This document shows, one piece after another, positions 55,214 through 64,000 of a stretch of 64,000 nucleotides of DNA (position 1 is the first letter of the stretch; each line of letters starts with the position of its first letter). The DNA is from Staphylotrichum longicolle (taxonomy: Eukaryota; Ascomycota; Sordariomycetes; Sordariales; Chaetomiaceae). The stretch covers positions 2,728,001-2,792,000 of the forward strand of contig JAHCVI010000002.1 in NCBI GenBank assembly GCA_019096155.1, in the 5' to 3' direction. Both the position numbers and the translations under genes were made by a program. Below the pieces are notes generated by a model, which saw only the letters and a program-made list of their open reading frames with translations, did no database searches and was not told the DNA's origin.

Positions 55214-55805
55214 CGACCCATGAGCCTAGAGACGAACTTCCGGTCGTGCTCCTCTGATCTATTATATACCCATCGTGGCGGCTCAACGGCTCAACGGCAT
55301 CGTTTTTTATACAGGGCAACTTGCCGTGGCAATGTCTCCGGAATCTTGGATTTTGGCCCCACGGGAAAGTTTAATCCCGGAAACCCCCATGGGGATCGAT
55401 CGATCTCCGCTGTGGGAACGCCGCGTGCGAGTGGAGGGGTGGGGTCCCGAGAGATGCAGCACCCACACTTCATGCGTTGCCTGCGCTTCGGACTGCCCCT
55501 TTTGTCAAAAAGGGAGTGCGCCCCTTCCTCTTGCCAGGCTGGGGTCCAGGCCCTTCCCAGACTCAAACAACCCCACACACTATCAGACACAGCTGCATCG
55601 TCACCTACCAGAACGGGGAACACGACGCCGCCTGCACAGATTACACGGACAAGTCTTTCACGATGCGCCTTGCTCTCGAGCGGCCGATAAATCATGCGGT
55701 CCCAGGTGTTGTGACCGAGAGTGCCATGGCTGTTTTCCATTGCACTCCTCCTCGAATCCAATTGCAAAGGCGTGATCTGAGGCATCAAAATTGACCGTTT
55801 TGAAA
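55214..55805. other. Divergent promoter, MFS / dihydroxyacetone kinase
   Basis: About 0.6 kb between the two start regions, long enough for shared regulator sites. I could not identify a clear CGG-N-CCG palindrome by eye. Open frames here overlap in conflicting phases and lack domains. Confidence 0.5.
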
Positions 55806-58050
55806 ATGACAAGAGGTATTCCCACCCGCATGATTTCAACCGAAAAATGTGCTGAACTAATGTACAATATTCTCTGGCATGAAGGCAAGCATTTCATCAA
55901 CGAGACCGACGACCTTGTCGTGCGGCTGCTACGGAGTTTGCTAGTAAACGACAAGTCTCTACGACTAATACCGGAGAAGAAAGGTAAGCCCCAACTCCTC
56001 GTGGTGGTCTTCCTACCCTTTCTTGCTGACACGGTTTCTGGATGACTCAAAGTGCTCTACCGGCAACCGCGCGAGGGCGAGCAGAAAGTCATTGTCGTCT
56101 CTGGAGGAGGTTCCGGCCATGAACCAGCCCATGCAGGCTATGTAGGCGAGGGCATGCTTGATGTCGCCGTTGCCGGCAACGTATTCGCTTCCCCATCGGC
56201 AACTCAAATCTCAGCTGGCATCCGGGCCATCGATGCTCCGCTTGGGTGCGTCTATCTCTGATCTGAGAAAGCTTCCCACTTGCTTACGCTCGGCCTCGAA
56301 ACAGCATTCTCCTCATCACCAAGAACTACACGGGCGATAAGCTCAACTTCGGTCTGGCTGCGGAGCAGGCCAAGGCTCAAGGGCGTGATGTTCGCGTGGT
56401 GTTCGTGGAGGATGATGTGTCCATCAAGGGCAATGAGCTCGTCGGGAGACGCGGCCTGGCTGGATGCGTCTTTGTGCACAAGATTGCCGGAGCGGCCGCA
56501 GCTAAAGGGTATGTATTCCATATGGATATCATGTCTTCTTGAGCCATGAAGTGGATTTGCTGATCTTCAACCTATTAGCTTGAGCCTCGACGAGGTGGCG
56601 TGCATTGCTCAGAAGACCGCAGACTCGCTGGCAACTGTTGCAGTGAGCCTTGACCGATGCAGTGTCCCGCAACGTGACGACCAGGAGGGCCTCGATGCAG
56701 ATGTCGTTGAATACGGCATGGGTACGTTGCGCTTGTTCTATCTCGATTTGGAAGGGAACTTACCCTTGCTGATCATATTCTTCTTGTTTGATTATAGGTA
56801 TTCACAACGAGCCAGGAGCTGAGAAGGGGAAGATCACATCATTGGAGAACACTATCTCAAAGTTGCTCAGCATTCTTCTCCCAGACAACGGTAACGCCAG
56901 CCCTTCGTTTCGATCAGGCGAGGTGGCTGTGATGATCAATAACTTGGGTGGCTTGAGCGTTTTGGAGCTGCACATCGTGGCGGATGAGATTCTCCGCCAA
57001 CTTGACAGCCGAAGCCTCACCATACGACGTGTCTTCATCGGCACCTTTGTGACCGCGCTCGATGGACCGGGCGTCTCAATTACTCTTCTCAAGCTGGATC
57101 CTGAGATTCAGGCGCTGCTTGATGCGCCTACCGCGGTAAACGCTTGGCCTAAATCCGCCTCCAGTTACTCCCAAGCGGGGGTAGAACAGCAGATGGTCAC
57201 GGCGGACGAAGGTCATGCTGTTGAACATTCTGGTACTGCCCCCGAGCTGCCCAGTAAGTGCCCCTCTCCGAGTCCACGCCATCCACTTTGGATGGAAAAG
57301 GAGCACTTCTGACTGTAGCAAAAGTTCCCCGAGAGCTCTTGCAGAGCGTCATCTGGAGTGTGGCGCGATCGGTCGAGCGGGACGAGCCCCAGATAACCAA
57401 GTACGACACCATTGCCGGCGATGGAGATTGTGGCACAACACTCCTGGTCGGAGCCAATGGTACGGACCCATCCATTCTTTTGCGAGATTCGCTCCATTTC
57501 CTGTAGACAGAAATCATGGCTGACATGGAACCCACGAGCAGCACTGGCCGCTTATGCCACAGACATATCTTCAGAGACAGTCGACCTCGCAGTATCATTC
57601 CGCCAGATTGCGTCGCTCATCCAGAACACCATGGGAGGCACATCAGGCGCAATCTACGCCATTTTCTTCAACGCCGTGTCAACATATCTGGACAAATCCA
57701 CCGGCGGCGGCGGATGCTACTCGACGGTGATGGCCGCGGCACTCCAGAGCGGTCTGACAGAGTTGTGCAAGTACACCAGCGCGCGCGTGGGCTCGCGCAC
57801 GCTGATGGACGCCTTGATCCCGGCCATCGCGGCGCTGCACAAGGATGATGCTCAAGACCTCCAGGCTGCTGTTGCCGCGGCCCGCAGAGGCGCGGAAAGT
57901 ACGAGGCGAATGGATGCCAAACTGGGCAGAGCGAGCTACGTCGCGAAGGAGCAGCTTAGCTCGGAGACGGGGGGAGGTGTACCTGATCCGGGGGCGTTGG
58001 GCGTCGTAAGCATTCTGGAGGGCGTAGCGGCAGGTTTAGTGCGTAACTGA
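55806..58050 (+). CDS. Dihydroxyacetone kinase (DhaK-DhaL fusion)
   Basis: ATP-dependent kinase making dihydroxyacetone phosphate. Seven exons: start-55983, 56053-56245, 56305-56508, 56579-56721, 56798-57253, 57319-57459 and 57542-58050, all joining in frame. The DhaK half has HFINETDDLVVRLLRSLL, VSGGGSGHEPAHAGYVGEGM (substrate His), TKNYTGDKLNFGLA (Asp) and MGIHNEPG, whose His is expected to bind the substrate covalently. The DhaL half has TIAGDGDCGTTL, MGGTSGAIYAIFFNA, GARVGSRT-like SARVGSRTLMDALIPA and GVVSILEGVAAG. The N-terminus is uncertain: ATGs at 55806, 55830 and 55860 are in frame. It ends LVRN, with no peroxisomal SKL. Its position among DHAS, SDR, regulator and transporter suggests a shared catabolic job. 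Confidence 0.9.
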
Positions 58051-58708
58051 AGAGGATTCAGGGGGGCAACTGAGTCTAATCGTTGACTTGAAGGCGTTTG
58101 AAGCGTAGTATGACAAAAGGGGCCTGACGGAATGTAATTACCTAATGAAACAGAATAAGAATAATTGGGGTGCTTACCCATACCGTGCACTTGTGACTGG
58201 AATGGCTCAGATTGGATTTCATCGTGGATGTCGGCTAGTGCACTTGACGATTTGAACTTCGGGGAACAAATCAATGGAAAATACAGGTGCTTTAGAGGAT
58301 TATCCAGGCCTGACATCGGAGGTGGTCCAGTGGGCGCAGCACCGAAATTTAGCCGCCGCTTGCCATCGCCAAGTTCCCCAGTCCTCACGATCTCTGTCTC
58401 TTGTCACACTACCTGGTAAGGACCCCAAGTTGCCACTCAAGCCACGGCACTCTGCACTCACAGAGGAGACAAAAGACTAATCACATTTTACAGACTCTCG
58501 CATTTTTTTTACCCCTCTCGGTTTCCCCTTTTTCATTAACTCTTTAACGCAGCCAGATTGTACGCTGCCAATTCTGGTTGCTGAAAGTGTTCAAGTTGAA
58601 TCGGGAAACTTTAGCCGACGAGCCGCGGCGACGAGACAGGGGACGGGCGACAACCTGAACGACCCTTTGCAGCCATACAGGCTCTCTTCTCAGAGTACTC
58701 TTGCTGTG
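58051..58708. other. Intergenic, 0.66 kb
   Basis: Between the kinase and the regulator, which run in the same direction. No gene is seen; it should hold the regulator's promoter. Confidence 0.45.
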
Positions 58709-61185
58709 ATGTCCGAAGCATTCCAGAGGGACGGTGCTTATGGTGAAGTGGTAAATGTAGGCAAGCCTCGCACGCCTCGCGCTGCTGCGGGCATTGCTGG
58801 GAAAAAGGCGCGGACGCGGACAGGGTGCTGGAACTGCAGACGCAGACGCAAGAAGTGTGAGCGAAACCCACTTGCATGTCCCTAGGCACATTGTTCGCCT
58901 TCGTTCAGGTGTACGTGTACTCGCTAACACGCACGCAAAACAATAGGCAATGAGCGTCGGCCGGCGTGTGGCAACTGCTTGGAGAAGGGCGAAAGTTGCG
59001 AATGGGGCATCAGGCTCTCCTTTCGCGACGACAACGTGCAAACTCTGCCGCAGAATCACCCGTCCATGCGCCAGGACGGGACCCCACGACGAGACGGCGC
59101 GATCAAGGTGGGCATTCTAGGACTCGTATAACCCACCTGGACGAATTCATAACTGATGTACCAAATACAGATTGTGGACATCACCAACGAAGTGATTCGC
59201 GACTACCAGAATGAGGTTCTTGCGGCTGACCGCTCCAACGGCAGCAGTAGAAGCAACCACGAAAATGACACACCCGTGACACTCAGCAGGCGCAGGGTAG
59301 ACGTCGACATAGGGCTGCAAGCCGCCCAACAACCCACCTCCTCCCCTTTGCTGCCCTCTACTCGTTCGAGCCCCCAAGACTCAGGCGACGTGATATCAAT
59401 GGCTACTCGTGGTGATCCGGATCATGACAGCCCGGCAAGTATCAACACGTCTCACTCTTACGACATGATTCAGTCCGCAGCCGTGCAGCTCCTGGACTTG
59501 ACCCGGATGATGGATCCTCGTCCCACGCAAGCTCAGCTCGCCAGCCAACTGCTGCCATCGCTCCTCAAGGGGCAATCAGCGACATCCCCGAGATGGCCGG
59601 AATCACGCCGGAGCAGCTGTTTGCTGACGATGGCATCTTCCTGCCGGATCTGCCTACCTGGAGCTCCATTCTGCCCTGCGACACCACATCTTTGACACGG
59701 CTCGCTCGACGTATCCAAGCAGGTCGACCACCCGGATCCCGGCCCATACCATGTCGACGACGAAATGCTCGGAGTGAGCACACAGCAGCCTCACAACAGC
59801 GCGTCGTATGCACATCAAACGGAACACGTTCAACCTGCCCAACCGTCCGAGACAACGCCCATCACATCGAATTGACGAAACAGGAAGAATACGTTCTCTG
59901 GAAGAACTGGGTCGATGAAATCGCGCTATGGTATGTTGACCTTTGTGGCGCTGCTTCTGCACCTGGATAGTAAAACTAACGTCCGTCCCATAACTAAAGC
60001 TGGACAAGTTTGACCATGCCTGTCACTTTGCGCAGAAACTGCCGGCCCTGGCAAAGGTTCACTCACGTTCGGTTCTCCATGCTGGCGCTGTCCGCCCGCC
60101 AGATGGAGCGGAAGTCCGGGGCGCTCATCCTCGGCGAGCCTGGCGCTGTATCAGGAGGCCGTCCACCAGCTGGTGCCTCAGCTGCAGGCGAAATCAACCG
60201 AGGTGGTGGCGTCATGCGTTGTGCTGTGTGTTCTGGAGATGATGAGCTGTGAGTACAATTCGAGAGAAGAGAGAGGGGGAGGAAATTCTGACTAAAAATC
60301 GTGATAATAGGCTCGCCTCAGATGTGGCGCCGCCATTTGGACGGATGCGCCTGTCTGATCCAAGCACTTGGCATCAATGGGTTCTCTGGGGGCATGGAAC
60401 AAGCCCTGTTCTGGTGCTTTGCTCGAATGGGTTTGTCACTCCACCACTACAACCCACGGCCTCGCCGCCCCATCCCAGCGTCTGTACGGCGGGCGATGCT
60501 GACGTAAACTACAGATGTTTGCGGCGGTCTGATATCATCTGAGTCTACGCTCATCCCGGCTTCAAGTTGGACGCCGGGGAAGTCGCTGACCGAGGCGGTC
60601 GAACTCTTCCGGCGCGCGCCCGGCTGCGACATGTACGCCAATCTGGCTGTCTTTCTCTGCGCTCAAATGCTGGAGCTTTTTGCCTGCGAAGACTCGGACG
60701 CCGAGTTTACCCGCCGTTGGAACGAACTCTTTGCACACATCGAGGCATGGTACAGCCAGCGTCCCTCCGAGATGCGGTCCATCCTGAGCCAGCCAGCCAG
60801 CACTGGGCGCGAAGCTTCCTACTCGTCCCCCTTCCCGACCCTGCTGTTCTCCAACCCACCCGCCATCTCAGGGAACCAGCTCTACCACACCGCGGCTCTC
60901 CTCATGCTGCAGAAAAAGCCGCGCCGCGCGGTGCCCCCGCCCAACACCCGCCCCATCCTGTGGCACGCGCGGCGGATATGCGCCATCTCCATCTGCAACA
61001 CACACCACGGCTGCTGGACAAACTCCGTGCAGCCGTTGTGGATTGCCGGGCAAGTCATGTCGCACCATGCCGAGCACCGGGCGATCCTGGAGACATACGA
61101 GAGGATCGAGAGAGAGACCGGGTGGGGAACGGATTGGAGAGCAAACGACCTGAAGGCACACTGGGCAGACCTCGACGACGGTTAG
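58709..61185 (+). CDS. Zn2Cys6 transcription factor (many frame breaks)
   Basis: Predicted regulator of the surrounding cluster. Exon 1 58709-58856 ends in the zinc cluster GCWNCRRRRKKC, which continues over the intron into NERRPACGNCLEKGESCEWG (exon 2 58947-59107; exon 3 from 59171). A Ser-rich linker follows. The middle homology region is clear but scattered over frames: ISDIPEMAGITPEQLFADDG, GSAYLELHSALRHHIFDTAR, ELTKQEEYVLWKNWVDEIAL, FDHACHFAQKLPALAK, RFSMLALSARQMERKSG, SLALYQEAVHQLVPQLQAK, then MWRRHLDGCACLIQALGING and, after an intron, DVCGGLISSESTLIP to the stop at 61185. At least six shifts between 59.56 and 60.13 kb each need one added base, several in G or C runs. I infer an intact gene in the organism. 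It belongs with fungal_trans_2-type regulators. Confidence 0.8.
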
Positions 61186-61241
61186 GCAAACCGTGCACAA
61201 ACGGTAAGAATTAATTTCCACTATCTCAAACTTGTTCCACC

Positions 61242-62194
61242 TCACGCCGACGCGCAATGCCCCCCATCCACCCGCAGATCCGCCCCCGTCATGAACGAGC
61301 TCCCCGCCCCGAGCAGGAAGATGGCGGGCGCCTTGAAGTCGTCGGGCGCGCCCAGCCGGTTTAGCAGCGCCCCCGCCATCCATATCTTCTCCAGCTCCGG
61401 CGCCGCGGCCAGCAGGTCGTCGGTCATGGCCGTGCGGATGTAGCCCGGCGACAGGGTGTTGACGCGGATGCCGTGCTGGCCCCACTCTTGCGCGAGCGAG
61501 CGGCACATTTGCTGGACGGCTGCCTTGCTGGTGTTGTAGGCGGTGCAGGTCAGGCCCTGGTGGGGGGGCGGACGGTGTTAGTTGTCAGGTTTCTCGAGAG
61601 AAAGGGGGTCGAAAGGGTTGAGGGGAATTTGCTCACCCTGTTCGCGATCTGCCCAGACATGGACGCAATCAAGACGATGCTTCCTTGCACGCCGTTCTTG
61701 ACCAGTATCCTGGCGGTGTGCTTGGCTGTGAGGAACGTCCCCGTCACGTTGACGCGCTGGATGCGCTCAAAGTCGGCTTGCGGGTAGTCGATGGCGGGCA
61801 CCTTCTGCTGGATGCCGGCGCAGGCGATGCAGCCGTAGAAGGGCGCCCCGAGCGCAGCAGCTTCGGCGTCGATCTCGTCAAAGACTTGTGTCAACGCCTC
61901 CTCGTCTGTCACGTCCAGCCTGCGGTACGAGAGGCCCAACCCCGACGCCTTGGCGATCTTTTGGAGGGCTGTCCACTCGGCTGCCGCGGGCTCGGGTAGG
62001 ATGTCGAGGCATGCGACATGGCCGCCTGCTTCCAGGACAGCGCCGGCGAGGGTAATGCCAAGACCCCGGCCGCCACCGGTGATGGCGACGGTCTTGTTGG
62101 CGAGCGAAAACAGGGCGGAGTGGGAGACACTCGCGGGGGTAGCTGCTGCCAGTGCTACGTCGTTGACGACGGGTGTTGTGAGTGCGGGCGACAT
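61242..62194 (-). CDS. Short-chain dehydrogenase, polyol/ketose-reductase type
   Basis: Classical SDR of about 290 residues. Exons 62194-61637 and 61556-61242 (80-nt intron, GTGAGC...CACCAG). Motifs: cofactor loop VAITGGGRGLGITLAG, acidic residue in CLDILPEP (an Asp here usually favours NAD), IACAGIQQ in the NNAG position, catalytic Ser in VLIASMSGQIAN, YNTSK, and NTLSPGYIRTAM, ending FMTGADLRVDGGHC. The wording resembles fungal D-arabinitol dehydrogenase, sorbose reductase and L-xylulose reductase relatives, so a sugar alcohol or ketose is the probable substrate. It shares a 595-bp divergent promoter with the DHAS-like gene, supporting joint control. Confidence 0.87.
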
Positions 62195-62789
62195 GGTGTT
62201 CAACTTGTGAAATCGGATAAGTAAGACGGGAATTCGATATCAGACTGTTGACGTAGTTCTGATCAGTATTACAGCAACCGAAGAAGGAAAAGCCATTGAA
62301 GGAGCTCCCAAGTTCTGTTATAGAATCTTGGATGCTGCGCCGTTGATTGGATTGCCGAAAGAGGCAATTTGAACCAACTTCCAATGACAATGGCGCGGAC
62401 GAGTCATGGCGACGGAAGGTCGAAGCGCGGCAGCATCGTGGAAACAAGGATGCAATGCCGACATTCAAGCAGGGGTGAGTGGGGTGGGTAGCCAGATCAT
62501 GGAGCGGACAAGGCAGGTTTGGTGCGGAGTAGTGGCGTCTAGGACTTCCTAAATGGTACATTTGGGACTTGAAGGCATCATGTTTCTCAAAACGGCAAAC
62601 CGAAATACGACCTGCACATCCTCTGCTGTGTTTGAACCACACAGCCGCAGTGGTGGTAAAACATGGCAGAACGGTTAAAAGGAACCATCTTCAAGATGAT
62701 GAGAGGAGCTACACAAAGCAAGGTCCTTGCTCTCGAGGAAGAAGAAAGGAAAGAAACCGTAACATCTTTCACCACAGCTTAAATCAGAC
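62195..62789. other. Divergent promoter, SDR / DHAS-like gene
   Basis: About 0.6 kb between two outward-facing starts. No coding signal. It is a good place to look for binding sites of the cluster regulator. Confidence 0.5.
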
Positions 62790-64000
62790 ATGGCACCGTC
62801 AGCAGTCGCCCTCTCTAGCCCCAATGTCGACCACCCGTCGGCAAAATGGTCGACCAAATCGAACGCCAACTCGAACGGACTCGATAGCACCACGAACAAC
62901 CTACAACTCAGAGATGCCGAGACGACAAAACTCGTCCTCACCACATTTCGGTGTCTCATCGCCGATCTGTGTGAGCAGTTCAAGGGCGGTCACCCAGGGC
63001 AAGTCACTACGACAGAAATGAGTCAGGGACATGCATTTGCTAACCTTGGTAAAGGAGTGCAATGGGCATGGCGGCCATTGGAGTGGCGTTGTGGAAGTAC
63101 GTTATGCGCTACTCTCCAGAGAACCCCAGCTTCTTTAACCGCGATCGATTCGTGCTTTCAAACGGTAAGACGCTCTGGCAGTCCTCAAGAAACACTGCCA
63201 TGGGGATCATCTTTTCTGACAATCTGTCGCCGAGCAGGTCACACCTGCCTTTGGCAGTACACATTTATGCATCTCGTCGGATACAAGAACATGACTCTTG
63301 ACCAACTCAAATCATACCACTCTACGCGAACCGATTCGATCTGCCCCGGCCACCCAGAGATTGAACACGAAGGCATCGAGGTCACCACAGGCCCGCTAGG
63401 TCAGGGCATCGCAAACGCCGTCGGCCTGGCCATGGCCACAAAACACCTGGCGGCCACGTACAACAAGCCAGGCTTTGACTTAGTAAACAACAAGACCTGG
63501 TGTATGATTGGGGATGCCTGTCTGCAGGAGGGTGTCGGGCTCGAAGCCATCTCACTTGCGGGCCACTGGCGACTTGACAATCTGATTGTCATGTACGACA
63601 ACAACCAGATTACCTGCGACGGATCCGTCGACTTGGCCAACACAGAAGACGTCAATGCCAAGATGACTGCGTCGGGCTGGGAGGTGCTCGAGGTCGCTGA
63701 CGGAGACCACAATGTGGAGGGCATTGTCGCCGCGCTTGTCGCGGCTCGCTCGAGCAAGAGTGGCAAGCCCGTCTTCATCAACATCAAGACCACCATCGGC
63801 GTCGGGAGTAAAGTTGCCGGTGATGCCAAAGCGCACGGCGCGGCGCTTGGCGCTGACGACGTCGCCAACCTTAAGAAGGTCGCCGGCTTCGATCCGGAAC
63901 AGTCCTTCGTCGTCCCTGACGCCGTCTATGACTTCTTCAGTGACGTCAAGGCCCGCGGCCGCGAGCTCGAAAGCGAGTGGGACGGCCTTGTTGCAGCTTA
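62790..64000 (+). CDS. Dihydroxyacetone synthase-like transketolase (partial, 3' end missing)
   Basis: Thiamine-diphosphate enzyme of the transketolase family. The text resembles dihydroxyacetone synthase (formaldehyde transketolase) of methylotrophic yeasts, as remembered, more than housekeeping transketolase: FNRDRFVLSNG, LDQLKSYHSTRTDSICPGHP, EVTTGPLGQGIANAVGLAMA, GDACLQEGVGLEAISLAGHW, VMYDNNQITCDGSVDLANTE. Exons 62790-62998, 63055-63164 and 63238 to beyond the edge. The first intron appears to have a GC donor (GCAAGT) and joins GGHPG to SAMGMAAIG. The TPP motif GDA...N is in GDACLQ...YDNN. An N-terminal ~45-residue Ser/Asn-rich extension precedes the core. DHAS of yeasts is peroxisomal by a C-terminal signal, which lies outside the window. 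Confidence 0.88.
   Translation, partial: MAPSAVALSSPNVDHPSAKWSTKSNANSNGLDSTTNNLQLRDAETTKLVLTTFRCLIADLCEQFKGGHPGQVTTTEMSQGHAFANLGKGVQWAWRPLEWRCGSTLCATLQRTPASLTAIDSCFQTVRRSGSPQETLPWGSSFLTICRRAGHTCLWQYTFMHLVGYKNMTLDQLKSYHSTRTDSICPGHPEIEHEGIEVTTGPLGQGIANAVGLAMATKHLAATYNKPGFDLVNNKTWCMIGDACLQEGVGLEAISLAGHWRLDNLIVMYDNNQITCDGSVDLANTEDVNAKMTASGWEVLEVADGDHNVEGIVAALVAARSSKSGKPVFINIKTTIGVGSKVAGDAKAHGAALGADDVANLKKVAGFDPEQSFVVPDAVYDFFSDVKARGRELESEWDGLVAA

Noticed and set aside
53276..61185. Reading the MFS transporter and Zn2Cys6 gene as pseudogenes
   Set aside because: The breaks are single-base losses with conserved protein text on both sides, and the same kind hits cfd1; error is the simpler explanation until reads are checked.

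Overview
The window reads as nuclear DNA of a filamentous ascomycete (Pezizomycotina, most likely Sordariomycetes). Genes are split by short introns, mostly 47-70 nt, with GTRWGY-type donors and CTAAC-like branch sites. The gene families are typical fungal ones: Zn2Cys6 regulators, STAND/NACHT and ankyrin proteins, MFS and APC transporters, an AA11-type LPMO, CYP53 and Mim1. No rRNA, tRNA, CRISPR or intact transposon was recognised.

Layout. 0-9 kb: the 3' end of a fungal-specific transcription factor, a large ankyrin/coiled-coil gene, and a DHA-type MFS exporter. 10-18 kb: a secreted ASST-like protein, an unknown protein, an SDR, an AA11-like LPMO and a GNAT acetyltransferase. 18-24 kb: a STAND protein (N-domain, NACHT, ankyrin) with a decayed copy of its 5' end at 17 kb, and a divergent amino-acid permease. 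25-35 kb: core housekeeping genes, namely Rag GTPase gtr1, p47/Shp1, mim1, oxa1, a beta-carbonic anhydrase and a PAP2 phosphatase. 36-48 kb: a broken F-box/ankyrin gene, a four-helix membrane protein, SAM decarboxylase, cytosolic Fe-S factor cfd1 and a large disordered protein. 49-53 kb: CYP53-type P450 and a BAHD-like acyltransferase, head to tail. 53-64 kb: an apparent catabolic cluster of sugar-type MFS transporter, dihydroxyacetone kinase, Zn2Cys6 regulator, SDR, and a transketolase that strongly resembles dihydroxyacetone synthase and runs off the right edge.

How the genes may work together. In the last block, a DHAS-like enzyme would make glyceraldehyde-3-phosphate and dihydroxyacetone, and the kinase would phosphorylate the dihydroxyacetone. 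A transporter, an oxidoreductase and a regulator lie in the same 11 kb, with two divergent promoter regions. This is the best candidate for an undescribed system. It resembles the xylulose-monophosphate (formaldehyde-fixing) arrangement of methylotrophic yeasts, but the substrate is unknown.

Quality warning. At least a dozen reading-frame breaks are visible (ankyrin gene, LPMO, cfd1, MFS sugar transporter, Zn2Cys6 regulator). Most are repaired by adding one base, often in a short G or C run. Because they also hit cfd1, a normally essential gene, many are probably sequence errors rather than pseudogenes. Exon coordinates were placed by hand from splice consensus and protein continuity.
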